DNA of 64,000 nucleotides from contig CAWKMN010000002.1 in assembly GCA_963850765.1 (NCBI GenBank), positions 62,001-126,000 of the forward strand. The letters run 5' to 3'. Both the position numbers and the translations under genes were made by a program. This DNA is from CAWKMN01 sp963850765. Its GTDB lineage: Bacteria > Chloroflexota > Anaerolineae > Aggregatilineales > Aggregatilineaceae. The notes under the pieces are model-generated. The model was not told where the DNA came from and ran no database searches. It saw only the letters and a list, made by a program, of their open reading frames with translations. Below, piece after piece: positions 18,667 through 27,069 of this stretch (within the stretch, counting starts at the first letter, position 1; each line of letters begins with the position of its first letter).

Positions 18667-19085
18667 GATCCAGAGCCTCCACCCTGACTGAGCGCTTCAT
18701 TATAGCGTACCGGCGGCGGGATTGAAGGCGGAAAAAAAACATCTTTTCACCACAGAGAACACAGAGGGCACAGAGAAAGAAAAAGAGGATAAAGACAAAA
18801 ACGAGAGGCATCACGTTAAGCGTTTGGGGGGTCGTTTACCCCTCCCTAAATCCCTCCCCGCACGCGGAGAGGGGCGTCCGCTCCGCGCGTGTTTCCCTCT
18901 CCGTTGACGGGGAGGGGATGCAGGGGAGGGGTCAATTCGCGATAACACCGAGCCCTGATTCCTTATCTTGATGTCTATGAGGGAATAAAGACAAAAACGA
19001 GAGGGTGTCCTCTCGTTCTGGTTCTTTTCTTTTTTGACTCGGCGTTCTCTGCGCCTCTGCGGTTTGATTTTGGTTTTTCGGCACA
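18667..19085. repeat. Gene-free region with double-hairpin repeat
   Basis: No gene is seen. A double-hairpin element lies at about 18836-18935 (GTTTACCCCTCCCTAAATCC to GGGGAGGGGTCAATT). On each side is a copy of AAAGACAAAAACGAGAGG (18799-18816 and 18986-19003), a direct repeat of 18 bases, in AT-richer DNA containing CACAGAGAACACAGAGGGC-type words. Confidence 0.7.
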
Positions 19086-19310
19086 CTACGCCGCGCGGGT
19101 GATGCGATCCTTTTCTTCTTCCTCGGCTTCGGCTTCTGCGCCGGCGGTATCGGTCGCGGGCATGGTGCCGTAGCGCTGTTCGACATATTCTTCGCGGCGG
19201 GTCTGCCACCGGTCGATCACGATCCCCAACGCCACCAGCAGAAGCACCGGGACGCCGATCCGCAGCATGAACAATCCGACCACACTCAATACAGCTAAAA
19301 CTCCGTCCAT
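19086..19310 (-). CDS. Small single-pass membrane protein
   Basis: A 74-residue protein: one long hydrophobic helix (VLAVLSVVGLFMLRIGVPVL to about residue 31), a basic juxtamembrane stretch (DRWQTRREEYVEQRYG), then an acidic, low-complexity cytoplasmic tail (AEAEAEEEEKDRITRAA). A strong ribosome site (AGGAGGTTCACC) precedes ATG 19310. I recognise no family. It is divergent from the multiheme cytochrome operon, so it could be an accessory membrane factor; that is speculation. Confidence 0.7.
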   Translation of the reverse strand: MDGVLAVLSVVGLFMLRIGVPVLLLVALGIVIDRWQTRREEYVEQRYGTMPATDTAGAEAEAEEEEKDRITRAA

Positions 19311-19656
19311 GGTGAACCTCCTGTGAATGGTGAAACGCGGCTGTGATTGTCTACAGCATATCAGAAGTCCGGCGCGTGATAAATCCGATATTCACCCCAC
19401 ACCGGCATGGGGGTTTTACCCCATGGTTACATCAGCGATTGGTGATAGATTTCACTAGGATGCACAACATTTATCACTCGCAAGGTTACTCGCAAGGTTA
19501 TAAGATAGGGTTTTAAATGGAGTAACGGACCATAAGGCCCACTTGTAAGTTCAATCGTATTTGAAGTTTTGCCTGCCCCATGCTGCCATGACTGCCCGGC
19601 AGGTTCTTGTTGTGTATCGCCAAAAGCGCGTACCCACTTTGACCGGAGAAAGCTGG
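19311..19656. other. Divergent intergenic region upstream of the cytochrome operon
   Basis: No gene is seen. It contains a perfect inverted repeat CATGGGG-GTTTTA-CCCCATG at about 19407-19426 and a doubled ACTCGCAAGGTT at 19476-19499. Both are candidate regulatory sites between the small membrane protein (-) and the 17-haem cytochrome (+); no regulator is identified. Confidence 0.4.
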
Positions 19657-22053
19657 ATGAAGACAAGGTTTGTGATTCTTGTAGGCGTCGGGCTGTGCCT
19701 GCTCGCGGCCGGGATCTTCTGGCTGCTGGCGGCCGATCCAGCCCAGGCGACCCCCCCGCTTCAGGACGGTGAGCCGCCTAACCTGGGCGCGGCTTACGTC
19801 GGGACGGTGTACTGCCGCATGTGTCATACCCAGGAGGAATCCTGGCATGCCAGCGGCCACGCCCAGATCGTGAAGCCCGTATCGGACGAAACCATCGTGG
19901 GCGATCTAAGCGATACGGCCGCCGTGACGATCACGTGGCCGGATGGCAGCGAACGCCCGATCACCGCCGAGGACATCACCTATGTCCTGGGTGGACGCTC
20001 GATCCAGCAGTATGTCAGCGCCATCGAGGGCGAGGACGGCACAGTTGGTTATTACGTGCTGCCCGTGACGTGGAATATCCCGCAGAGCGACGACCAGGCC
20101 GGCGCGTGGACGCCCTACCATCTCGAAGATTGGCAGGATCCATCGCGTGATTGGCGCGCGGCGTGTGCCGGGTGCCATACCACGGGGCTGGATCGCGCGA
20201 ATGCTGCTGCCGCCAGTGATTTCGCATTTTTCGAAGACTGGCAAAATGGCTCGGTCGAACTGAATGTCGGCTGCGAATCCTGCCACGGTCCGGGCGGCAA
20301 TCACCGGGGCACGGCGGATACCGTGGTCGCATCGCCGGACGCGCAGATCTGCGGGCAGTGCCACGCACAGGGCAAGGATCCGAGCGGCGAGCATGGCTAT
20401 CCGGTCGGCTACCAGCCAGGGATGACGCTGGATGAGAGCACCTTTGTGCTGGCCCCCGACGATGATCCGTCCGTGTGGTGGAACACCGGGCACGCGCGCG
20501 CCTATAACCAGTATGCCGAATGGCTCAAGAGCGGGCACGCGACGTCGCTGGAGACGCTTCAATCGAGCGATCTGGCCGACGATAGCTGTGTGGGCTGCCA
20601 CGCGGTCCCGTCCGGTGAAGGCACGCTGGCCGAGGCCGAGTATGGCATTACCTGTGTGACCTGCCACAACCCACACCCCACCGAAGAACAGGCCGCCGCC
20701 GTCGATGGCAATTACGATCAGTGCGTGGCCTGCCACAACAGCACCGCCGGCGACAACGAATTCCTGATGGTTGGTGGAGTGCTTCACCACCCCGTGCAGG
20801 AAATGTACGAGGGTCGGCAGGTGGTCCAGAACGTGCAGGGCATACCGTCCGGGCACTTCAGCCAGGAAGGCGGCCCAAGCTGCGTAGACTGCCATATGCC
20901 CAAGACGGTACAGTTGGGCGAATTCGCGCGCGAGGGCAGCCATACCCTGAACACCGTGCTGTGTACCGAGCCGTGCGATATCAAGACGGATTCATGTGTG
21001 GTCTGCCACACCGATCTCTCGCCCCAGTATATGCAGCGGTTCGTGCAGGATACGCAGGAAGGTATCGCGGAGCGGATTGAAGCGGCCAATGGTGTGCTCG
21101 TCAATGCCGCCAACGCGCCTGGCTGGATCAGCACCGCGCTGACCTTCGTGGCGAACGATGGCAGCATGGGTGTTCATAATTACGCTTACTCCGACGCGCT
21201 GCTGAACGCCGTCGAACTCGAACTGAACCTGACCCATGTGAACTCGATTACCTCGTCGGCGCAGTTCCAGACGCAGAATCCCGAGTCGTGCTCGACCTGC
21301 CACCGGGACGAGTTCCAACGCTGGCAGGATTCCCCACATGCCCTGGCTTCGACCAACGACAGCTTTTTGCAGGAATTCGCGGTGCAGGGCCGGCCCAACT
21401 ACTGCATGACCTGTCACGCATCCGGTTACGATGCGAATACGGGCGCGCACGCCCTGGAAGGGGTGGTCTGCACCAGCTGTCACCTCGTGGACGCTGGGAC
21501 GCAGCACCCACCGGAGCCGGTCGACCGGGCGGCGGCATCAGCCGACTGCGGCCGCTGCCACAGCGGGGCGCACGCGCCGACCTACGACGAGTGGCTGGTC
21601 AGCGATCACAAGCGCGCCGGGATCGACTGTATCGACTGCCACACTCCGCACGATAACGGCCTGCTGTTGGGGGATGTCAACACGACCTGCGGCGACTGCC
21701 ACAAGGAAGCCCTCGTCGATGAAATCCACATGGGCGAGGATATGACGTGCGTGGAGTGCCACATGAGCCGCGAAGTCAACCGGAATGGCAGCCTTGTCCG
21801 CACGACCGGGCATACGATGAGCATCGATCCGAGCACGTGCGCCAACTGCCACGGGAATACGCATCTGCTCAGCGTGCGCGAGGGTAACGGGGACGAGAAC
21901 GGCGAGCAGGTAGCCGACCTGGAAGCCGAGATCGATGACCTCAAGGAAACGTCGGAGCAGGACCGCAACTCCGCGATTATCGGCGGAGCGCTCGGCGCGG
22001 TGATCCTGGTGGTGGCGGTGTTCATGCTGGCGCGCCTGCGTAAGCTGCTGTAG
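19657..22053 (+). CDS. 17-haem cytochrome c, membrane-anchored
   Basis: About 798 residues from ATG 19657 (ribosome site GGAGAAAG). An upstream in-frame ATG at 19561 adds 32 residues that look non-coding. The signal/anchor is FVILVGVGLCLLAAGIFWLL. I count 17 CxxCH haem motifs, from CRMCH, CAGCH and CESCH through to CVECH and CANCH. Its N-terminal half (AVTITWPDGSERPITAEDIT and CAGCHTTGL) is clearly related to the protein at 42824-44991. The C-terminus has a short coiled coil (VADLEAEIDDLKETSEQ) and one transmembrane helix (IIGGALGAVILVVAVFML). It presumably faces the outside and passes electrons to or from the NrfC/NrfD-like pair encoded next. No catalytic-haem signature (CxxCK) is visible. 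Confidence 0.92.
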   Translation: MKTRFVILVGVGLCLLAAGIFWLLAADPAQATPPLQDGEPPNLGAAYVGTVYCRMCHTQEESWHASGHAQIVKPVSDETIVGDLSDTAAVTITWPDGSERPITAEDITYVLGGRSIQQYVSAIEGEDGTVGYYVLPVTWNIPQSDDQAGAWTPYHLEDWQDPSRDWRAACAGCHTTGLDRANAAAASDFAFFEDWQNGSVELNVGCESCHGPGGNHRGTADTVVASPDAQICGQCHAQGKDPSGEHGYPVGYQPGMTLDESTFVLAPDDDPSVWWNTGHARAYNQYAEWLKSGHATSLETLQSSDLADDSCVGCHAVPSGEGTLAEAEYGITCVTCHNPHPTEEQAAAVDGNYDQCVACHNSTAGDNEFLMVGGVLHHPVQEMYEGRQVVQNVQGIPSGHFSQEGGPSCVDCHMPKTVQLGEFAREGSHTLNTVLCTEPCDIKTDSCVVCHTDLSPQYMQRFVQDTQEGIAERIEAANGVLVNAANAPGWISTALTFVANDGSMGVHNYAYSDALLNAVELELNLTHVNSITSSAQFQTQNPESCSTCHRDEFQRWQDSPHALASTNDSFLQEFAVQGRPNYCMTCHASGYDANTGAHALEGVVCTSCHLVDAGTQHPPEPVDRAAASADCGRCHSGAHAPTYDEWLVSDHKRAGIDCIDCHTPHDNGLLLGDVNTTCGDCHKEALVDEIHMGEDMTCVECHMSREVNRNGSLVRTTGHTMSIDPSTCANCHGNTHLLSVREGNGDENGEQVADLEAEIDDLKETSEQDRNSAIIGGALGAVILVVAVFMLARLRKLL

Positions 22054-22069
22054 CTGGCCGGATCCGGGT

Positions 22070-22172
22070 TTACCTCACCCCCCGTCCCCCTCTCCACGCG
22101 CGGAGAGGGGGAGCCGATGCGCCGGGCAAGTCCCTCTCCGCGTGCGGGGAGGGATTTAGGGAGGGGTAATTT
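22070..22172. repeat. Double-hairpin repeat
   Basis: TTTACCTCACCCCCCGTCCC at the left, hairpins CCCCCTCTCCACGCGCGGAG and CCCTCTCCGCGTGCGGGG, ending GGAGGGATTTAGGGAGGGG. It lies inside the cytochrome operon between the haem protein and the iron-sulphur protein, leaving about 30 bases before the next start. Confidence 0.8.
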
Positions 22173-22202
22173 TAGTGGCCCGTGAGGGTTGGAGTATGAT
22201 CG

Positions 22203-23000
22203 ATGAGTGAAAATATACGCGAACTGGATCGCCGGGAGTTTCTGCGGCTGGCCGCCGGGCTGGGTGTGACCGCCGTTGCGGGCGGTTGGGTGTGGAACGC
22301 CTTTCTGGCTCACGACGATCCCGAATCCGAAGCGAAAAACGGTCATGGGGGGGACCCGAATGCCCCCTACTGGGTCATGGTGATCGACCTGGAGACGTGT
22401 ATCGGGTGCGAACGCTGCGCGCATGCCTGCCAGGCGACCAACGATACGGCTCCCGGCCACCTGTGGAATATCGTGCTGCGCGACGAGGAAACGTTCGCCA
22501 AGCCGGTGTTTGTGACGCGCCCGTGCATGCACTGCGAGCACGCGCCCTGTGTCGAGGTGTGCCCGGTCAAAGCCACCTATCACCGGCCCGACGGTCTGGT
22601 CGAGATGGATTATCAGCGCTGTATCGGCTGCCGGTACTGTATGGTCGCGTGTCCCTATGGATCGCGCGTGTTTAACTGGGAAGATCGCGACGACGAGAAT
22701 CCGATGGTTCCGACGTGGGGCACGCCCGAAGTGAACCGGCGTCCGCGCGGCGTGGTTGAAAAATGTACCTTCTGCGCGCACCGGCTGGATCGGGCGGCGG
22801 AGAACGGCCTGCGCCCAGGCTATGATGAGTCCGTGACTCCGGCCTGCTGCGTGATCTGCCCGACGGAGGCGCGGCGCTTTGGCGATCTGAAAGATCCCGA
22901 AAGCCCGGCAGCGCGGGCGCTCCAGGGGCGGCAGGCGGTCTTTCTGCGGAGCGAACTGGGCACCAATCCGCGCGTGTATTACCTGCTGCCGGTGACGTAG
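22203..23000 (+). CDS. Tat-exported 4x[4Fe-4S] protein, NrfC/PsrB-like
   Basis: A 265-residue electron-transfer subunit. The N-terminus has a twin-arginine signal, LDRREFLRLAAGLG, followed by a hydrophobic stretch to about residue 40. Four cysteine clusters follow: CIGCERCAHAC, CMHCEHAPCVEVCP, CIGCRYCMVACP and CTFCAHR...ACCVICP, the arrangement of NrfC/PsrB/DmsB subunits with four cubane clusters. It should sit on the outer face, bridging the multihaem protein and the NrfD-type quinone-binding subunit. No molybdopterin subunit is encoded, so it is closer to Nrf or Mcc (octahaem sulphite reductase) systems than to Psr/Dms. Confidence 0.92.
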   Translation: MSENIRELDRREFLRLAAGLGVTAVAGGWVWNAFLAHDDPESEAKNGHGGDPNAPYWVMVIDLETCIGCERCAHACQATNDTAPGHLWNIVLRDEETFAKPVFVTRPCMHCEHAPCVEVCPVKATYHRPDGLVEMDYQRCIGCRYCMVACPYGSRVFNWEDRDDENPMVPTWGTPEVNRRPRGVVEKCTFCAHRLDRAAENGLRPGYDESVTPACCVICPTEARRFGDLKDPESPAARALQGRQAVFLRSELGTNPRVYYLLPVT

Positions 23001-23009
23001 CCGCGCTAC

Positions 23010-23060
23010 GCCGTAGCCTCACCCCCGGCCCCTCTCCACAGAGTAAGAGGGGGAGGCGTT
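23010..23060. repeat. Partial hairpin repeat
   Basis: CCTCACCCCCGGCCCCTCTCC, then a short loop and AAGAGGGGGAGGCG: a one-hairpin fragment of the dispersed family, lying between the iron-sulphur and NrfD genes. Confidence 0.65.
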
Positions 23061-23154
23061 GCCCGCCCGGTTGACTGGGCTTCCGAGCGATAGCTGGGCT
23101 GTTCACGGCCCGGTGAGGCGTGTGGCGCAAGGCGTTAATGTTGAGGAAGACACT

Positions 23155-24429
23155 ATGCAAGTACAAGTGCTGAACCGTCGAATTGATGTCTTCTGGCTGT
23201 GGGTCGGCTTCCTGGGGATCGTAATCGCCGTGGGGCTGGCCGCCGCCGCGCTGATCATGATCAAGGGGTTGGAAGTCACCAACCTGACCGATGTCAGCCC
23301 GTGGGGCCTGTGGATCGTGCTGGACCTGTCGTGCATCGGATTGAGCGCGGGCGCGTTTTCGCTCTCCGCGATCACCTATCTGCTCGGCCAGGAACAATAC
23401 AAGCCGATCGCGCGGGTGGCCGTGTTTATCGGCATCCTGGGCTACAGCGGCGCGCTGATGGCGCTGGTGCTGGATATTGGCCGCCCGGATCGTTTCTGGC
23501 ACGGCTGGGTCTTCTGGAATATCCACTCGATGCTGTGGGAAGTGACGCTGTGCATCACGCTCTATTTCTCCGTGCTGATGCTTGAAGTCGTCCCGATGGT
23601 GCTCGAACTGCCGTTCCTGGCGCGTTTTAAGTTCCTGGGCAGTATCGGCCACCGCATTCACGGTTTCGCGCCGGTGTTGGCCGTGCTCGGCATGGGCCTG
23701 TCGCTGCTGCACCAGTCCAGCCTGGGCGGGACTTATGGCGTGGTGATCGGGCGTGCGGCACTGTTCCGCCCGACGATGCCGCTGCTGTTCATCGTGTCGG
23801 CGGTCGCGGCGGGGATCGCGTTCACCGTCCACATGACGCTGATCGTGCAGTGGCTCAGCAAGCGAACGCTCGTGCCCGATAAGATCCTGTTCGGCGCGGG
23901 TCAGATCTCCGGCGCGGTGCTGCTGATCTACCTGTATATGCGCTTCTGGGATACGACCGCCGGGAACTACGGGTATGTGCCGGGCAAGACGGAAGCCTAC
24001 ACGGCACTGTCGGAAGGGCCGTTCGCCGTCACGTTCTGGACGTGGGAAATTCTGCTGGGCGGGCTGCTGGCCGCGATCCTGCTGATCCGCGCGCGGGTGC
24101 GCCAGAACGTGCTGCTGCTCCTGGTCGGGAGCGGGCTCGTGGTGGCGGGCCTGGTGGCGAACCGCTGGCATACGACCATGCTCGCCTTTACCGAGCCGCT
24201 GTCCACCAGCCCGGCGTTGACCGATCCGCTGGTGGCGAATTACACGCCCGCCTGGACCGAGTGGGCGACGACCTTCGGCGTGATCGGCATCCTGACGCTC
24301 GCCTTCAGCCTGGGGATGCGCTATCTGCCCGCGTTCAAGGATCTGCGGGAAGCGGCGCAGGATCATGATACTGAGCACGTGCCGATGCACGCGACGGAGG
24401 GGGATCTCGCGCCGGCGGGGATGGACTAA
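23155..24429 (+). CDS. NrfD/PsrC-like quinone-interacting membrane subunit
   Basis: About 424 residues, long-form NrfD family, with some nine or ten transmembrane helices across the protein. Family landmarks are SPWGLWIVLDLSCIGLSAGA, ALVLDIGRPDRFWHGWVFWN and FWTWEILLGG. It oxidises or reduces (mena)quinol and exchanges electrons with the iron-sulphur subunit. ATG 23155 is chosen because TTGAGGAAGACACT precedes it and the sequence before it is not protein-like. The last 25 residues are polar and His/Asp-rich, with HDTEHVPMHATEGD. It is third gene of the module with the 17-haem cytochrome. Confidence 0.92.
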   Translation: MQVQVLNRRIDVFWLWVGFLGIVIAVGLAAAALIMIKGLEVTNLTDVSPWGLWIVLDLSCIGLSAGAFSLSAITYLLGQEQYKPIARVAVFIGILGYSGALMALVLDIGRPDRFWHGWVFWNIHSMLWEVTLCITLYFSVLMLEVVPMVLELPFLARFKFLGSIGHRIHGFAPVLAVLGMGLSLLHQSSLGGTYGVVIGRAALFRPTMPLLFIVSAVAAGIAFTVHMTLIVQWLSKRTLVPDKILFGAGQISGAVLLIYLYMRFWDTTAGNYGYVPGKTEAYTALSEGPFAVTFWTWEILLGGLLAAILLIRARVRQNVLLLLVGSGLVVAGLVANRWHTTMLAFTEPLSTSPALTDPLVANYTPAWTEWATTFGVIGILTLAFSLGMRYLPAFKDLREAAQDHDTEHVPMHATEGDLAPAGMD

Positions 24430-24456
24430 GTTATCGATCCTGATCTTCAGCAATTG

Positions 24457-24490
24457 GCAGGGGCGTAGACAGCATATGCGCCCCTGCTGC
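24457..24490. repeat. REP-like palindrome upstream of RAYT gene
   Basis: GCAGGGGCGTAGAC / ATATGCGCCCCTGC, an imperfect palindrome of about 31 bases located about 35 bases before the transposase start. Confidence 0.65.
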
Positions 24491-24522
24491 GAGTCCTCAA
24501 CGCCACATGCCCTGGATTACTT

Positions 24523-25058
24523 ATGAAATACGACCCTGACCGGCACCACCGCCGTTCTATCCGGCTCAAGGATTACGATTACACGCAGCCGGGTGCCTAT
24601 TTCATCACGATCTGCACCTTCCAGCGGGAATGCTTCCTGAGCGAGATTGTCGATGGACAAATCCAATTGACCGAGACCGGAGAAATCGTACAGGGGCAGT
24701 GGCTCAGCCTGCCTTCATATCACCCCTATGTTGCATCAGGTGAATTCATCATTATGCCGAATCATCTGCATGGGCTTATTGTGTTAAAGGATTTGGATGC
24801 CAGGGCGGGTTTGTTAACCCGCCCCTACAAAAAACGTCAGGGCATCCCTGACCTTGTGCGGGGATTCAAGACGTATTCCGCAAGGAAAATCAATGCCCGA
24901 AATGAAAGTCAGGGCGTTTCAATCTGGCAGCGTGACTATTATGACCATATCTGCGGAACGACGAGGAACTGCGCGCCATTCAGGAATACATCATCAACAA
25001 CCCCGCACGTTGGGAAGATGATCAGGATCATCCCGCGCGATGGAAACGCCCAGATGTG
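24523..25058 (+). CDS. REP-associated tyrosine transposase (RAYT/TnpA-REP), frameshifted
   Basis: Single-domain Y1 transposase that cleaves REP hairpins as single strands. Seen: the family start IRLKDYDYTQPGAYFITICT, the HUH motif in MPNHLHGLIV, and the active-site tyrosine region SIWQRDYYDHI. One missing C near 24950 breaks the frame. The next frame continues with RNDEELRAIQEYIINNPARW to RWKRPDV and stop at 25058. Family members of about 170-180 residues match this length. Residues 95-105 (ARAGLLTRPYK) are encoded by a REP palindrome at 24804-24831, so a copy of its presumed substrate has inserted in frame. Palindromes also lie just before and just after the gene, the classic RAYT arrangement. 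Confidence 0.88.
24804..24832. repeat. REP palindrome inside the RAYT coding sequence
   Basis: GGGCGGGTTTGTTAACCCGC followed by CCCTAC, the same as the intergenic copy at 13237-13268. It is read in frame through the transposase without a stop. Confidence 0.85.
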
Positions 25059-25084
25059 TAGGGGCGGGCTAACAAGCCCGCCCT
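25054..25084. repeat. REP palindrome at the end of the RAYT gene
   Basis: GTAGGGGCGGGCTAACAAGC then CCGCCC. The TAG stop codon of the transposase lies inside its GTAGGGG end. It is oriented oppositely to the internal copy at 24804-24832. Confidence 0.8.
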
Positions 25085-25335
25085 GGTCAACCAGTCTCCC
25101 TCCCTACAGCCACTCATTTTTCCGCTTTTGCTTGGGCTTACGTTTCGTTTTCTTTTTCGCGCGGGCCATAGCTGGTTGGCTCGCGCTGATACTCTGCTGA
25201 AGCCTGCAGAACGTAATTTCCGTCTCAAATCAGGACAAGCGAAACAGCCAGACAATAAACATGGCTATCAGACCAGATGTCATCGGCAGGCTCTAGAACA
25301 CTCTCTGGCATGGCGGGCGCTGCAATAAACCAGCG

Positions 25336-25539
25336 CTATACGGAGCTCGGCCAACAAAGGAATAGAAACCCAGAAAGAACGCCCATGATGCAAGAGAAAT
25401 CTCTACGGAATGAACTAGTAGTGTGTCGCAGTCCGATTTCGGTATCCAGTGCATCTTTGCCAAGCAAGTTTAAAGGCATTCCCCATGCCAGGAGAAAACT
25501 CAACACACTGATCGAGTAAAACATGACAGCCCACTGCAT
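25336..25539 (-). CDS. Possible small membrane protein
   Basis: A 67-residue reading frame from ATG 25539 with two hydrophobic segments: QWAVMFYSISVLSFLLAWGM and FSCIMGVLSGFLFLCWPSS. A GGGGGGTAG sequence precedes it. The surrounding 25059-25700 is AT-richer than its neighbours and otherwise empty. It might be the end-truncated remnant of a longer membrane protein, because further hydrophobic sequence appears in other frames toward 25250. No family is recognised; weak call. Confidence 0.35.
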   Translation of the reverse strand: MQWAVMFYSISVLSFLLAWGMPLNLLGKDALDTEIGLRHTTSSFRRDFSCIMGVLSGFLFLCWPSSV

Positions 25540-25691
25540 CGCGCTACCCCCCGAACAACACGAGGCATCAACTCTGAGACAACTCTGCTCACAGTGTATC
25601 ACGATCCGCCGCGCCCAAGCCTGCCACGCTCCTGACATCCCCCTGACACTGCCCGGACAGCGCGCGGAAAGAAAAAGCGCCTCCTCTGCGC

Positions 25692-25697
25692 TATAAT
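25692..25697 (+). promoter_or_regulatory. Candidate -10 box giving leaderless selA mRNA
   Basis: A perfect TATAAT ends 7 bases before the selA ATG (25705), with no purine-rich ribosome site between. A transcript started from it would begin at or next to the start codon. No good -35 is seen at the right distance. Confidence 0.45.
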
Positions 25698-25704
25698 CTC
25701 CCCC

Positions 25705-27050
25705 ATGACATCCTTACGCAAGCTCCCCAGCATTGATACGCTGCTGCGCTCGGCGGGCGATCTGGCGGCGCGCTATGGGCACGATCAGACCGTGCGGGCG
25801 CTGCGGCGCGTGGTGGACGAGGCGCGGCAGGCGGCGCTCAGCGGCGGAACCGTCCCGGCGGATACGGATCTGCTGGCGCGGGCGGCGGAGTTGCTGGCGC
25901 ACGAATCGCGCCCCACGCTGCGCCCGGTCATCAACGCGACCGGCGTGATCATCCACACCAACCTGGGCCGCGCGCCCCTCTCGGATGACGCGATCGAGGC
26001 GATGCGCGCCGTCGGCAGCGGCTACAGCACGCTCGAATACGATCTCGAACCCGGCACGCGCGGCAAGCGCGATCAGCATATCGAGCGGATTCTGCTCGAT
26101 GTGACGGCGCAGCAGCGGGCGCGGAAGCGGGCATGGTCGTCAATAACAACGCGTCGGCGGTGCTGCTGGCGCTGCTGGCGCTGGCACAGGGCCGCGAGGT
26201 GATCATCAGCCGGGGGCAGTTGATCGAGATCGGCGGCGCGTTCCGCATCCCGGACGTGATGGCGCAGAGCGGCGCGATCATGGTCGAGGTCGGGACGACC
26301 AACCGCACGCATCGCCGCGATTACGCGGATGCGATCACCGCCAACACCGCCGCCATCGTGCGCGCTCACGCCTCGAATTTTAAGGTGATCGGCTTTACCG
26401 AGTCCGTGCCGCTGGCGGAACTGACGGCATTGGCCCACGAGCGCGGCCTGATCGTGCTGGACGATATTGGCAGCGGCGCGCTGCTCGATACGGCGGCGTT
26501 CGGATTGGCGCACGAGCCGACCGCGCAGGAAAGCCTCGCGGACGGGGCGGATCTCGTGCTGTTCAGCGGGGATAAGCTGCTCGGCGGGCCGCAGGCGGGG
26601 ATCATCATCGGGCGGGCGGAACTGATCGACCGGCTCAAGCGGCACCCGCTGGCGCGCGCCGTCCGCGCGGACAAACTGTGTCTGGCCGCACTCGCCGCCA
26701 CGCTCGACCATTACCGGCGCGGCGACGTGCTGGACAAGGTCCCGGTGTGGCGCATGATCAGCATGCCGCTCGACGCGATCCGCGCGCGGGCGGAGGCGTG
26801 GGCCGCTGCGGTGGGCGGGGACGTGATCGCGTCCGAGTCCACGGTGGGCGGCGGGAGTTTGCCCGGCGAGACGCTGCCGACGTGGGTTTTCGCGCCGCGC
26901 GTCGATCAGCCAAACGCCGCCGCTGCATTGCTGCGCCGCCACGATCCCCCGGTGATCGCGCGCGTCGCGCAGGACCGGCTGCTGCTCGATCCGCGCACCG
27001 TCCTGCCGGGCGAAGATGAGAGTCTGCTGCACGCCCTGAAAGAATTATAG
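25705..27050 (+). CDS. selA: L-seryl-tRNA(Sec) selenium transferase SelA, frameshifted
   Basis: PLP enzyme converting Ser-tRNA-Sec to Sec-tRNA-Sec with selenophosphate. The first frame (MTSLRKLPSIDTLLRS to LLDVTAQQR) has the SelA N-terminal domain and the VINATGVIIHTNLGRAPLS motif. A missing G near 26115 shifts to GAEAGMVVNNNASAVLL, and the protein then continues intact, with LIVLDDIGSGALLDT and the PLP-lysine motif LFSGDKLLGGPQAG, to HALKEL at 27050. Combined length is about 448 residues, normal for bacterial SelA. It opens the selenocysteine cluster with selB and selC downstream. selD, which makes selenophosphate, is not in the window. Confidence 0.93.
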
Positions 27051-27069
27051 TGCATAGGAGAAACCAGCC

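Noticed and set aside
22672..24453. 593-codon minus-strand frame opposite the NrfD gene
   Set aside because: Mirror of a transmembrane gene; the translation is an implausible Arg/Gln/His-rich chain.
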